Positions 18,539 through 30,987 of a stretch of 64,000 nt of DNA are shown piece after piece. The notes beneath the pieces were generated by a model. The model was not told where the DNA came from. It did not search any database and worked only from the letters and a program-made list of their open reading frames with translations. Source of the stretch: Nocardia aurantiaca (GTDB lineage: Bacteria; Actinomycetota; Actinomycetes; Mycobacteriales; Mycobacteriaceae); assembly GCF_009708175.1 (NCBI RefSeq), contig NZ_WMBB01000005.1:124001-188000 (forward strand), read 5' to 3'. The translations under genes and the position numbers were made by a program. Position 1 is the first letter of the stretch. Each line of letters begins with the position of its first letter.

Positions 18539-19824
18539 CCGCCTCCGGCGCCCTCGATGCCCCGGCCGCATCCCGGCCGATGCCCTCCCTCGCGGCGTTC
18601 ACCCAACGCTTGCGCGACCGCCTCATCATGCAAGAGGATCCGGCCACCGCCGCCTACGACCGCATCATGCGACGGCTGGGCATCTCGATCGGCATCGCCG
18701 GCATCATCGTCGGCGGTGTCGAGCTGCCGGAGGTCGCCGAGCAGGGCCGGTACGCACCGGCCTGGTGGACGGTGGCGGCGGTGGTGCTGGCCTTCGGGTG
18801 GTACCCGATCATCGCCGTGGTGTCGGCGGTGTCCGGCCCGCGGGCCATTCGTTTCGTCTGCGGTTGCGCCGCCATGAGTTTCCTCGGTGCGCTCGCCTCC
18901 ATCCCGTTCGGGCTGAAACTGCACACCGTCGATGCCACCACCGTGTGGCCGTTCCGCGTGACCGCGCTGGCGGTGACCGCGGCCGTGCTGGCCTGGACCA
19001 GCCGGGTGACCGTCGTCTACCTGCTGACCGCTGCGACCTCGGCCGCCCTCGCCACGGTGTACACGGTCAGCGCGGTCACTCCGCAGCACGTCACCGAGAA
19101 CTTCCTGCGCTCAGCGGGTTTGGCGGCCCTGTTCGTCTGGTGCGGCACCGCCGCCACCGGCGCCGCGGCCCGCGTCGACCGCGAATCCGCCATCGCCAGC
19201 CGCCGCGCCGCCTCCCAGGCCGCCGCGCATTCCCGCGATCGCGAACGTGCCCGCTTCGCCGCCCTCATCCACGACGCCGTGCTCTCCACGCTGCTCGAGG
19301 CGTCCCGCGCGGGCACCAAATCCGATGTGCTGCAACGCCAGGCCGAACGCACCCTCGAGCAGCTCGACGAATGTCGCGGCGCGCAACGAGATCCCGATCT
19401 GCTCGACGCCCGCTCGGCAGTGCTGTTCCTTCGCGCCGCCGTGCACGAGATCAATCCGAGCATCCGGTTCGCCACCCGCACCTGGCCCGGCTACGACGAC
19501 CTGCGCATGCCCGTGCACTCGGCCAGCACGATCGCCGCCGCCCTCACCGAGGCCGTGCGAAACAGCCTGCGCCACGCCGCGGTTCCGGGCCGGGAGGTAC
19601 GGCGCACCGTCACCGCCACGGTCAGCGCGGGCAGCATCCGCATCGTCTTCACCGATGACGGCGCGGGTTTCGACCTCGCCGCCGTCTCCGCAGACCGCCT
19701 CGGCATCTCCATGAGCATTCTGGGCCGCATGCGCCAGCTGGCGGGCGGCTCGGCGTTCGTGGAATCCCAGCGGGGCGAAGGCACCACCGTGACCCTGGTG
19801 TGGGGTGGCGATGGTTCCCGCTGA
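18535..19824 (+). CDS. Membrane histidine kinase (HPK7/NarL-partner type)
   Basis: A 429-residue sensor with about six membrane helices in the first 200 residues and little extracellular loop, so it probably senses the membrane or an intramembrane ligand. The probable phospho-acceptor is His246 in AALIHDAVLSTLLEA, followed by an ATPase domain with the N box EAVRNSLRHA (Asn343), the G box DDGAGFD and RLGISMSILGRM. ATG 18535 overlaps the response-regulator stop. The next gene overlaps it in turn, so all three are coupled. Confidence 0.9.
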   Translation: MTASGALDAPAASRPMPSLAAFTQRLRDRLIMQEDPATAAYDRIMRRLGISIGIAGIIVGGVELPEVAEQGRYAPAWWTVAAVVLAFGWYPIIAVVSAVSGPRAIRFVCGCAAMSFLGALASIPFGLKLHTVDATTVWPFRVTALAVTAAVLAWTSRVTVVYLLTAATSAALATVYTVSAVTPQHVTENFLRSAGLAALFVWCGTAATGAAARVDRESAIASRRAASQAAAHSRDRERARFAALIHDAVLSTLLEASRAGTKSDVLQRQAERTLEQLDECRGAQRDPDLLDARSAVLFLRAAVHEINPSIRFATRTWPGYDDLRMPVHSASTIAAALTEAVRNSLRHAAVPGREVRRTVTATVSAGSIRIVFTDDGAGFDLAAVSADRLGISMSILGRMRQLAGGSAFVESQRGEGTTVTLVWGGDGSR

Positions 19825-20857
19825 CAACTCCGCGCTCGATCTCGAGCCCCGGTTCGGGCTGCGCGACCTGCTCGGCCTGCGCGGCAGCGCCGCCTGGCTG
19901 TTCCTGCTCATCCTGGAAGCCGTCATCGCGCTGTACATGATGCGCAATTTCGGCCAGACACCGCCCTGGGCGGCGTTCGTGAGCCTGGTGCTCATGCTCA
20001 GCGCGGGCGCACTGGTGACCGCGATTCCGGTGGATCCGCTCCCGGTTCCGGTGGCCCTGTACGCGGTCGCCGCACCGGCGGTCGCCACCGCCCTGACGGT
20101 CATGACCCCCACCCATGAACTCCCGAACGACACGGTGTGGTCGGCCTTCGCCTCGTCCTATGTGCTCGCGGTGCTGGTGCTGCGCGGGCGCATTCGCGCC
20201 GCGTGGGTGGGCGTCATCGCCGTCGCGGTCGTGCTGGTGACGCTCGGACTGGGCTCGCACCTGCAACCCGCCACCCTGGTCGGCTCACTCGTCCCCGTCG
20301 GCACGGTCAGCGCCATCTCGGTCTTCACCGCGGTCATGCGTCCCATGCAGCGTTCCCTGCGCGTCCTGCGCGAGGATGCCATGATGCGCGCCGCCGCCGA
20401 GGCCACCATGGCCGCCGCCGACGGCGAACGCACCCGCCAGCTCGCGCGGCTGGACCGGGTCGCCCGTCCGATCCTGGAACGCATCGCCGACGGTGCGGAG
20501 CTGACCGCCTCCGAACGCGAGGAATGCCGGTTGCTGGAAGCCGAACTCCGCGACGGGTTGCGCGCGCCCCAGCTGGTCACCGATGAGCTCAGCGGCGCGG
20601 CGCGCGGTGCGCGGGCCCGCGGGGTGGAGGTCGTGCTCCTGGACGACGGTGGTTTCTCGGGCGTCCCCGAATGGGTGCGTAAACGCGTAATCGATGCCGC
20701 CACAAGGGAACTCGACGCCATCAACTCGGGTCGCATCACCGTGCGCGTGCTGCCGCTGGGCCGTCACGTGCTGGCCACGGTTCTGGCCACCGCCCCCGAC
20801 CAGGACCGCCGCACCGAGATCGACACCGACGGCAAGGTCACCACCATCACCGACTGA
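19811..20857 (+). CDS. Membrane protein with degenerate kinase-like tail
   Basis: Starting inside the kinase gene (ATG 19811, 14 bases overlap), this 348-residue protein has five or six membrane helices up to about residue 175. A charged helix follows, with ARLDRVARPILERIADG and TASEREECRLLEAELRDGL, then a small domain ending in ATVLATAPDQDRRTEIDTDG. The order mimics a histidine kinase, but no phospho-acceptor His, N box or G boxes are present. It may form mixed dimers with the preceding kinase or modulate it; this is inference from order and overlap. Confidence 0.7.
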   Translation: MVPADNSALDLEPRFGLRDLLGLRGSAAWLFLLILEAVIALYMMRNFGQTPPWAAFVSLVLMLSAGALVTAIPVDPLPVPVALYAVAAPAVATALTVMTPTHELPNDTVWSAFASSYVLAVLVLRGRIRAAWVGVIAVAVVLVTLGLGSHLQPATLVGSLVPVGTVSAISVFTAVMRPMQRSLRVLREDAMMRAAAEATMAAADGERTRQLARLDRVARPILERIADGAELTASEREECRLLEAELRDGLRAPQLVTDELSGAARGARARGVEVVLLDDGGFSGVPEWVRKRVIDAATRELDAINSGRITVRVLPLGRHVLATVLATAPDQDRRTEIDTDGKVTTITD

Positions 20858-20862
20858 CAGGG

Positions 20863-21312
20863 TCAGGGGGTGTCGCAACGACCCGGGCCGCCCTTCTTCA
20901 TCTGATCGCGCAGCGCGGACTGGACGGTGGTGGACAGCCAGGAGTTCAGCGACTGCCCGCTCTGCGCGGCCGCCTCTTCGGCACGCGCCTTGATCTGCTC
21001 GACCAGGCGCAGGGTGACGCGGCTGATATCGCCGGTGACCTCCTCGAAGGTCGGGTGGTCCTCCTCGGCTGCGGTCTTGCGCACATCGACGTGGGCGTCG
21101 GTCCCGTCGACCGACACGTGGACCGTGCGATCGGGGAGGGTGGCGTTCACCTCCGCGGCCAGCTCGGAGAGCGCGGCCAGCAACACCAGCCGGGCGGAAT
21201 TCTCGGTGGCGGCGGCCAGGGCCGCGGCCGTAGCCTGGGTTTTCTCATCGCCGAGAGCCGCGGCGGCAATCAGGTTCTCGCGTAGCTGGGCGGTGTACTT
21301 ATTCAGATCCAT
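20863..21312 (-). CDS. Ribbon-helix-helix (HicB/Arc-like) DNA-binding protein
   Basis: A 149-residue protein. Residues 1-60 are helical, and the C-terminal part contains SRVTLRLVEQIKARAEEAA followed by GQSLNSWLSTTVQSALRDQ, the strand-helix-helix of Arc/HicB-type repressors. No toxin partner gene is adjacent. A perfect 20-bp palindrome begins 11 bases upstream of the ATG and is probably its own operator. It converges with the kinase operon, five bases separating the stops, and is divergent from dapA. Confidence 0.72.
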   Translation of the reverse strand: MDLNKYTAQLRENLIAAAALGDEKTQATAAALAAATENSARLVLLAALSELAAEVNATLPDRTVHVSVDGTDAHVDVRKTAAEEDHPTFEEVTGDISRVTLRLVEQIKARAEEAAAQSGQSLNSWLSTTVQSALRDQMKKGGPGRCDTP

Positions 21313-21314
21313 GA

Positions 21315-24418
<3,104 letters not shown>

Positions 24419-24441
24419 GTCGCGAAAGGTTCAGCAGCACA

Positions 24442-24476
24442 AAGCGAATCGCTCCGGCTGTCGGGGTGATTCGCTT
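24442..24476 (+). terminator. Hairpin after rnj
   Basis: AAGCGAATC (24442-24450) and GATTCGCTT (24468-24476) form a nine-base stem around a 17-base GC-rich loop, 24 bases after the rnj stop. There is no T-run, as is usual in actinobacteria. Confidence 0.55.
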
Positions 24477-24622
24477 CTCCGGCAGCCAGTCTCGCCGCCG
24501 GAGAAGTGGCCGCAGACCCGCGCCGTCGGAATACGCGGGCCGCGGTCCTTGCGAGCTGCCGGCCGCGCCGCCACCGGGCGATACCGGTGACAGAGGCGGC
24601 GGGTGGAGCCATGAAACAGGCC

Positions 24623-24648
24623 GCCCCGACAGCATGTGCTGTCGGGGC
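24623..24648 (-). terminator. Strong hairpin after the Mtb12-like gene
   Basis: GCCCCGACAGCA and TGCTGTCGGGGC form a perfect 12-base stem around two bases (24623-24648). It lies 38 bases beyond the stop of the minus-strand lipoprotein gene and is followed in that direction by CTGTTTC. Very likely an intrinsic terminator. Confidence 0.72.
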
Positions 24649-24685
24649 GCGACATCTCCGCCAGAGGCGGGGCTACAAGGGTTCT

Positions 24686-25246
24686 CTACTTGTCCTGGCA
24701 GGCGGCCGAATCGAGCTTGGCGGCCTTGACGATGCTGCACGCGTAGTTGTGGTCGATCTTCCATTCGGTGCCGTCGGCGACGAAGGAGACGGTGGCGTTC
24801 TGGACCGGCTTGCCATCGATGGTGACGTCGGCGTCGGCCTTGAGCTTGCCGTCCTTGGGGTCACCGACGTTGGTGATCTTGACCTTCACGTTGTTGGCCT
24901 TGGCGGCGTCGACCAGCTTCTGAGCCAGCTGGGGATCCAGAGCGGCGTCTTCGATCCAGCCGGTCTTGGTCTTGGAGTCGATGGACGGGTCGAACGCCTT
25001 GGTGACCTTGTCGTTCAGGTCCTGCACGCTCGGCTTGGGCAGGTCGGCGACGGTGGTGGGCGCGGGGGCCGCGCCGGTGAGCTTGCCGTCGCCCTCGGTA
25101 TTGCCGTCGAACTTGCCGGACGGGGCGGCGGCCGAGGTGGTGGACGCGGCCTTGGTGCTGTCATCGGACTTGCTGCAGGCCACCAGACCGAAGGCCGACG
25201 TGGCCAGCATCAGCGCGGCGGTCGCGCGAAAGATGGTGTGTTTCAA
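24686..25246 (-). CDS. Mtb12-like secreted lipoprotein
   Basis: TTG 25246 is chosen as start because GGGGAG lies seven bases upstream; this gives a 186-residue protein with the signal MKHTIFRATAALML and lipobox LVAC. A Ser/Thr/Ala linker leads to a domain reading VQDLNDKVTKAFDPSIDSKT, LDPQLAQKLVDAAKANNVKV and ITNVGDPKDGKLKADADVT. This is the pattern of mycobacterial low-molecular-weight antigen MTB12. These surface proteins have no known enzyme activity. Two cysteines near the C terminus could pair outside the cell. Confidence 0.8.
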   Translation of the reverse strand: MKHTIFRATAALMLATSAFGLVACSKSDDSTKAASTTSAAAPSGKFDGNTEGDGKLTGAAPAPTTVADLPKPSVQDLNDKVTKAFDPSIDSKTKTGWIEDAALDPQLAQKLVDAAKANNVKVKITNVGDPKDGKLKADADVTIDGKPVQNATVSFVADGTEWKIDHNYACSIVKAAKLDSAACQDK

Positions 25247-25284
25247 AGAAATTCTCCCCGTGTCTTTGGAATGTCGCCGTCGGA

Positions 25285-25674
25285 TTACAGCTGGTAGCCG
25301 GTAGTGCAATTCCAGTGAATGATGGTGGCGTCGCCGGAGTTCCGGTTCAGCGCCTGGTTCTTCGCCGCGACCCGCGAGGACGCCGCGCCGAAGGTGTAGT
25401 AGCCATCGCGCGCCGAGTAGGCGATGGCGCCGCAGCCGTTGGCGAAGCGCGCCACGATCTTGCAGTCATCGAGCGTGCACGAGCTCATGGCGGCGTTCTG
25501 CGCAGAGGGACTGTCGGAGTAGTCGTAGGAGTAGCCGATTCGACCGGTGGACACCGACAGCGCGATGGCGCCGTAGTAGTAGTCCTGGTAGGCATTGGCC
25601 GGCGCCGCGGTCCCCGCCAGGAGGGAACCGGCGGCCGCGACCATCACGGCTGCGCCGCTGACGATCTTCTTCAA
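25285..25674 (-). CDS. Secreted DUF4189 protein
   Basis: TTG 25674 with GAAGGG upstream gives a 129-residue protein whose signal peptide ends at APANA. The mature part fits DUF4189: YYGAIALSVSTGRIGYSYDY, CTLDDCKIVARFANGCGAIA and AASSRVAAKNQALNR, with paired cysteines and several aromatic residues. The family is common in actinobacteria and of unknown function. It lies upstream of the Mtb12-like gene on the same strand; both use TTG starts and both are exported, so they may share a promoter. Confidence 0.82.
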   Translation of the reverse strand: MKKIVSGAAVMVAAAGSLLAGTAAPANAYQDYYYGAIALSVSTGRIGYSYDYSDSPSAQNAAMSSCTLDDCKIVARFANGCGAIAYSARDGYYTFGAASSRVAAKNQALNRNSGDATIIHWNCTTGYQL

Positions 25675-25919
25675 GTTGTTGCCCTTCTTGTGCTTTCGGG
25701 TCCACGACCCAATGGACCGAGGGATCAAGCTACCGATACGGAAACGTCGACGCCAACCCGGATCTGTGTTTCGTGAGCGGCACCGAGGCGGGCATCGCAT
25801 CCGGATGCGCTGTCACAACCGGAGCCGGGATCGTGATCGACGGCGGGCCTTATGGCCGACCGAGTGGCTCGCGGGATGCCCCCGTGCGCAATCGGAGATC
25901 CCGGACTAAGGTTCCCCTT

Positions 25920-26537
25920 ATGACTTTGGCTCAACGGGAGCGCCAGGCCCTGGTCCAAGCGATGTCCGAGGTCGGTCCGGACGCGCCCACGTTGTGCGGG
26001 GCATGGACGGTGCGAGATCTGGCCGCACACTTGATCGTCCGTGAACGCCGGCCCGACGCCGCCCCCGGCATCCTGTTGAAGCCCTTCGCGCCCCATCTGG
26101 AGAGCGTGCAGCGCAAGGTTGCCCAGCGCCCGTTCGCCGACCTGCTCGACGAGGTGCGCAGCGGCCCGCCGTTCTTCCTGCGCCCGGTCGACTCGCTGAT
26201 GAACACCACCGAGATGTTCGTCCACCATGAGGATGTCCGCCGCGGCGTTCCTGGCTGGAAACCGCGCACCCTGTCCGCCGCCGACGAGAACCAACTCTGG
26301 AAGCTGCTGACGCGCTTGGCGCGCATGGCCTATCGCGCATCGCCGGTGACGGTCGCGCTCTCCACCCCGGACGGCCGCCGCACCGTGGCACGCCGGGCCG
26401 GTGAGCGCACCGTGGTGCTGGCCGGGCCGCCGTCGGAGCTGCTGCTGCACGCCTTCGGCCGCAATGCCGTCGAGCTCGAGGCCACCGGTGCGCCCGAGGA
26501 CGTGGCTCTGGTGCACGCCCTCGATCGCAGCATCTGA
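25920..26537 (+). CDS. TIGR03085/DinB-like mycothiol-dependent family protein
   Basis: A 205-residue four-helix-bundle protein from ATG 25920. The N-terminal text, PTLCGAWTVRDLAAHLIVRE, is that of the maleylpyruvate isomerase N-terminal (MDMPI) superfamily, whose metal-binding histidines include the one in AAHL. EMFVHHEDVRRG supplies the second metal pair and is typical of the TIGR03085 subgroup. The metal-binding prediction is solid; the substrate is unknown. Divergent from the DUF4189 gene. Confidence 0.82.
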   Translation: MTLAQRERQALVQAMSEVGPDAPTLCGAWTVRDLAAHLIVRERRPDAAPGILLKPFAPHLESVQRKVAQRPFADLLDEVRSGPPFFLRPVDSLMNTTEMFVHHEDVRRGVPGWKPRTLSAADENQLWKLLTRLARMAYRASPVTVALSTPDGRRTVARRAGERTVVLAGPPSELLLHAFGRNAVELEATGAPEDVALVHALDRSI

Positions 26538-26662
26538 TCTCCCGGCGCTGGAATCGCTGTCCCGGCGCAAGTGGCAGCGCGCACGCCCGTCATGAAACGA
26601 TCACGCGCCGAGCGGTAGCTTGCGTGCTCGGCGGTGGCCCGTGGGTGATGAGGTGGTAGGCG

Positions 26663-26854
26663 ATGTCTTGGCGACCGGCGGTGCTCGGACCGGTCGAGTT
26701 GACGGCCGATGGCGTGCCGATTCCACCCAAACAGCGGGCGGCGCTGGCCATGCCGGCGTGTGCGCGCGGGCGCACGGTGTCGGTCGTCATCCCCGACTTC
26801 CACGCCGTACTCACCGCCTGGACCGCCGGCACCGCCCGCCCCGTGGCCCGCTGA
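26663..26854 (+). pseudogene. N-terminal fragment of a SARP/AfsR-type regulator
   Basis: A 63-codon frame starting at ATG 26663 reads VLGPVELTADGVPIPPKQRA then LAMPACARGRTVSV, which is the first wing-and-helix region of SARP/BTAD regulators. It stops soon after without the rest of the DNA-binding domain. The surrounding 26538-27276 interval has no other recognisable gene, though a coding-like stretch ending ALAADAGLRG lies near 26880-26970. The C-terminal part of an AfsR-type regulator lies about 6 kb away, but joining the two would be speculative. Confidence 0.5.
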
Positions 26855-27276
26855 TCCACCGCGCCCATCGCACGCGCACCCGCCACGCCTGACGACTGGG
26901 CAACGGCGCAGGCGAATGCCGAGCGCGTTCTCGAGCACGCGCTTGCCGCGGACGCGGGTTTGCGTGGACATGGTTCGTGGGACGTGGTTTGCGCGGACGT
27001 GATGCTCGGTACCCTATTGCCGCGCAGGAGATCTCGATCAGGCCGCTACCTCGGCGCCGGCTCCGTGGCATGGGCCGCAGGCGGCGGGCCTCCGCGTTCT
27101 TCCGGCGCGGGTGGGCTTGGGCTCGGCATGGCGTGACGGGTGGCTTCGGGCCGCCTCGAGGTCGGTGATCGCGCCGTCGGTGCGGGTTTTCGGTTGTCTG
27201 CGCCACAGTTTCTGATTCGGGTGGGCCGGGTGTTGCGGATGGTCCGGGTGGTGCTGTTGCGGCTAGCCTGGGACGC

Positions 27277-29877
27277 ATGGCAGGTAAGGCCCGCACCGGA
27301 ACGTCACGTTCGCGAGCGGGGGCCACGCGGGGGCAGGCTCCTGCACAGGCCCGCGCACGCGGTCCGCGCACACCCACGAAGGGGCGCGGGGGAACGGGAC
27401 GGAAGGCGCCGGCGCGGCGGCCCGCACCGCGGCGGGGGTCGAATACCGCACCGCTCGCGGTGGTCCGGCGGGGTGTGATCAGCGGCTGGACCATGATGGC
27501 CAAGGGATTGGGCGCTACGACGCGGGCGGTCAGCCGGGCGGGAGACATCGAGCACGGGCATCGGCGGGACGGGATCGCGCTGGGGCTGGTGGCTTTCGCC
27601 TTCGTCATCGCGGCGGCCGTGTGGATGTCGGCGGGCGGCCCGGTCGGGCACTGGGTGGATACGGCGGTGCGGTGGATCGCCGGATCCGCTTCGGCGGCAT
27701 TGCCGTTCGTGGCGGTGGCCATCGCCGTGATTTTGATGCGGACCGAACCGCAGCCGGAGATCCGCCCGCGGCTGGTGTTGGGTGGCCTGCTCGCCGGGCT
27801 GCCGCTATTGGGCCTGTGGCATATGGCCGCGGGTTCGCCGACGGACGCGCACGGCCGCGCGCACGGCGCCGGGTTCGTCGGCTATGTGGTGGGCGGTCCG
27901 CTGCGCGATGGTTTGAGTGCTTTCCTGGCGGTGCCATTGCTGATGCTGGCCATCGGTTTCGGCCTGCTGCTGCTCACCGGCACCCAGGCGCGTGATGTGC
28001 CCGACCGCCTGCGGGAGATCTTCGGCACCGGTGCGGGCGGTGACGAATACGAGAGGTACTCCGAGGAACGCGGCCTCTATGACCCGGACAGTTACGACGC
28101 GGACGGCTTCCCGCTGCACCGTCCCGAGGTGCGCAAGCGCCGCGGCCGCACCCCGTCGGAGAACTACCCGACCGACGAGTTCGCTGGCTCCGACGCGGCC
28201 ACCGAGGTCATCGGCGAGCCGCCGCTGCAGGACGCCAAGGACATCGCCCTGCCGGAGGAGAAGCCGAAGCCCAAGCCGCGCAAGGCCGCTCCGAAGGTCG
28301 TCGACCAGACCCCGCCGCCCCCGGAGCCGCAGCAGTTGGAGTTCGTCACCGACCGCGAGGTGGACGGCGACTACACCCTGCCGTCGCTGTCGCTGCTCAC
28401 CGACGGCGATCCGCCGAAGAAGCGCAGCGCCGCAAACGAATCCATGATCGAGGCCATCACCGAGGTCCTGGTGCAGTTCAAGATCGACGCCGCGGTCACC
28501 GGTTTCGTGCGCGGCCCGACGGTCACCCGCTACGAGGTGGAGTTGGGTCCCGGCGTGAAGGTCGAGAAGATCACCGCGCTGGCCCGCAATATCGCCTACG
28601 CGGTGGCCACCGAGAATGTGCGCCTGCTGGCCCCCATTCCGGGCAAGTCGGCCGTCGGCATCGAGGTGCCGAACGCCGACCGCGAACTGGTGCGCCTGGC
28701 GGACGTACTGAAGGCATCGACCACCCGCAACGACCACCATCCGCTGGTGATCGGTCTGGGCAAGAACATCGAGGGCGAGTTCGTGGCGGCGAACCTGGCC
28801 AAGATGCCGCACCTGCTGGTGGCGGGTTCCACAGGTTCGGGTAAGTCCAGCTTCGTCAACTCCATGCTGGTCTCGCTGCTGTGCCGGGCCACCCCCGATG
28901 AGGTCCGCATGATCCTCATCGACCCCAAAATGGTGGAATTGACGCCCTACGAGGGCATTCCGCATCTGATCACGCCCATCATCACCCAGCCGAAGAAGGC
29001 CGCGGCGGCGCTGGCCTGGCTGGTGGAGGAGATGGAGCAGCGGTATCAGGACATGCAGGCCAACAAGGTCCGGCACATCGACGACTTCAACCGCAAGGTG
29101 AAGTCCGGCCAGATCACCGCGCCACTGGGCAGCGAAAGGATGTACCGCCCCTACCCGTACATCCTCGCGATCGTTGACGAGCTCGCCGACCTCATGATGA
29201 CCGCGCCGCGTGACGTCGAGGACGCCATCGTCCGCATCACCCAGAAGGCCCGTGCGGCAGGCATTCACCTCGTGCTGGCCACCCAGCGGCCCTCGGTGGA
29301 CGTCGTGACGGGTCTGATCAAGACGAATGTCCCGTCCCGCCTGGCGTTCGCGACCTCCTCACTGACCGACTCGCGCGTCATCCTGGATCAGCCGGGCGCG
29401 GAGAAGCTCATCGGCATGGGCGATGGCCTGTTCCTGCCCATGGGCGCGAGCAAGCCCACTCGTCTGCAGGGCGCGTTCATCTCCGACGAGGAGATCGCCG
29501 GGGTCGTCGACTTCGCCAAGACCCAGGCCGAACCCGACTATCAGGAAGGCGTCACGGCCGGAAAGCCCGGCGAGAAGAAGGACGTCGACCCGGACATCGG
29601 CGACGATCTTGACCTGCTGTTGCAGGCCATCGAGCTGGTGGTCACCTCCCAGTTCGGTTCCACCTCCATGTTGCAGCGCAAACTGCGCGTCGGCTTCGCC
29701 AAGGCGGGCCGGCTCATGGATCTGATGGAAACCAGGGGAGTGGTCGGCCCCTCGGAAGGCTCCAAGGCCCGCGACGTCCTCATCAAGCCCGATGAACTCG
29801 ACGGCCTGCTCTGGACCATCCGAGGCGGCGACGGTGCACCGCCCCCCTCGGATGGTGCGGAGTCCGAGGACCTTTAG
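27277..29877 (+). CDS. ftsK: DNA translocase FtsK
   Basis: FtsK moves chromosome ends through the division septum. The 866-residue protein has a basic N terminus, four membrane helices (about residues 105-240), an acidic/proline linker and the motor domain. The motor contains [16 protein letters not shown] (Lys523 of Walker A), [25 protein letters not shown] (Walker B) and [16 protein letters not shown]. The last 70 residues, with [20 protein letters not shown] and [14 protein letters not shown] text, form the gamma winged helix that reads polar DNA repeats. Position after dapA-rnj agrees with mycobacteria. Confidence 0.95.
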   Translation: MAGKARTGTSRSRAGATRGQAPAQARARGPRTPTKGRGGTGRKAPARRPAPRRGSNTAPLAVVRRGVISGWTMMAKGLGATTRAVSRAGDIEHGHRRDGIALGLVAFAFVIAAAVWMSAGGPVGHWVDTAVRWIAGSASAALPFVAVAIAVILMRTEPQPEIRPRLVLGGLLAGLPLLGLWHMAAGSPTDAHGRAHGAGFVGYVVGGPLRDGLSAFLAVPLLMLAIGFGLLLLTGTQARDVPDRLREIFGTGAGGDEYERYSEERGLYDPDSYDADGFPLHRPEVRKRRGRTPSENYPTDEFAGSDAATEVIGEPPLQDAKDIALPEEKPKPKPRKAAPKVVDQTPPPPEPQQLEFVTDREVDGDYTLPSLSLLTDGDPPKKRSAANESMIEAITEVLVQFKIDAAVTGFVRGPTVTRYEVELGPGVKVEKITALARNIAYAVATENVRLLAPIPGKSAVGIEVPNADRELVRLADVLKASTTRNDHHPLVIGLGKNIEGEFVAANLAKMPHLLVAGSTGSGKSSFVNSMLVSLLCRATPDEVRMILIDPKMVELTPYEGIPHLITPIITQPKKAAAALAWLVEEMEQRYQDMQANKVRHIDDFNRKVKSGQITAPLGSERMYRPYPYILAIVDELADLMMTAPRDVEDAIVRITQKARAAGIHLVLATQRPSVDVVTGLIKTNVPSRLAFATSSLTDSRVILDQPGAEKLIGMGDGLFLPMGASKPTRLQGAFISDEEIAGVVDFAKTQAEPDYQEGVTAGKPGEKKDVDPDIGDDLDLLLQAIELVVTSQFGSTSMLQRKLRVGFAKAGRLMDLMETRGVVGPSEGSKARDVLIKPDELDGLLWTIRGGDGAPPPSDGAESEDL

Positions 29878-30048
29878 GCGCTTACTTTCCACCGGCACGG
29901 CGCCCAACAGCGGATTCAGCTATTGCCGCTGGCCTCGATCAGGGCGGGTGTGGCGTGGCGACGAGCACCGACGGATAGTGGCATGGTGCTCACCGGCCGA
30001 GGCCGAAATGCCCTGCCGATTCGCGGCGGTGCCCCGTGACCATGAGAT

Positions 30049-30987
30049 ATGACTTCCACGACCGAGGCTCGTCCGGCCGCCGCACCGGTGGTGGCCTGTA
30101 GCGGGTTGACCAAGGATTTCGGTTCCGGCCGTGGCGTATTCGACGTGGAACTGGTTGTCGCACGCGGTGAGACGTTCGGGTTCATCGGTCCCAACGGGGC
30201 CGGGAAGACGACCACGATCCGACTGCTGATGGATTTCACGCGTCCGGATCGAGGGCATGCGACCATCTTCGGTCTGGACACCCACGCCGACAGTGCCGAG
30301 ATCAAACGCCGGGTCGGCTACCTGCCGGGCGAACTGGTGCAGTGGCCGCGAGTGACCGCGGGCTATGTGATCGGGCTGCTGGCGGGTCTGCGCGGCGGTG
30401 TGGACGAGGGATACATTCACGCCCTGGCCGAACGGCTGCGGCTGGACCTCGGTCGCCGCTACGAGGACCTGTCGCACGGCAACAAGCAGAAGGTCGGATT
30501 GATCCAGGCGTTCATGCATCGGCCCGAACTGCTGATCCTGGATGAGCCGACCCTGGGCCTGGATCCTTTGATACAGAGGGTCTTTCACGAAATGCTGCAC
30601 GAGGCGGTCGCGGGCGGAGCGACGGTGTTGCTGTCCTCGCACGTGCTGTCGGAGGTGGAGTCGGTCTGCGACCGCATCGGTTTGATCCGCGACGGCCGGG
30701 TCTGGAAGGTCGGGTCGCTGAACGAGTTGCGGGCCAAACGGATTCATCGCGTCGAAGCGATCGTGACCGAGCCGTTGGATGCGATGCGGCTGCGTGAGAT
30801 TCCAGGTGTCGGCGATCCCCGCTGCGATGGGCGGCTGCTCACCTGCTCGGTGCAGGGCTCGATCGGGCCGCTGCTGCAGGCGCTGAGTGCCGCCGGCGTG
30901 GTCGAACTCGACAGCCGCGAGCTCTCGCTCGAGGAGGTGTTCCTGCATGAGTACGAAACTGCCGCCCAGCCCGCGCCTGGCCATTGA
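30049..30987 (+). CDS. ABC exporter ATP-binding protein
   Basis: A 312-residue ATPase with Walker A GPNGAGKTTTIRLL, signature YEDLSHGNKQKVGLIQAFMH (SHGNK replaces the usual SGGQ), Walker B ELLILDEPTLGLDP and the H-loop SSHVLSEVE. The variant signature is common in the antibiotic-type exporters of actinobacteria. Its 3' end overlaps the permease gene by 41 bases. The two proteins should form an exporter for a hydrophobic compound or lipid. Confidence 0.92.
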   Translation: MTSTTEARPAAAPVVACSGLTKDFGSGRGVFDVELVVARGETFGFIGPNGAGKTTTIRLLMDFTRPDRGHATIFGLDTHADSAEIKRRVGYLPGELVQWPRVTAGYVIGLLAGLRGGVDEGYIHALAERLRLDLGRRYEDLSHGNKQKVGLIQAFMHRPELLILDEPTLGLDPLIQRVFHEMLHEAVAGGATVLLSSHVLSEVESVCDRIGLIRDGRVWKVGSLNELRAKRIHRVEAIVTEPLDAMRLREIPGVGDPRCDGRLLTCSVQGSIGPLLQALSAAGVVELDSRELSLEEVFLHEYETAAQPAPGH

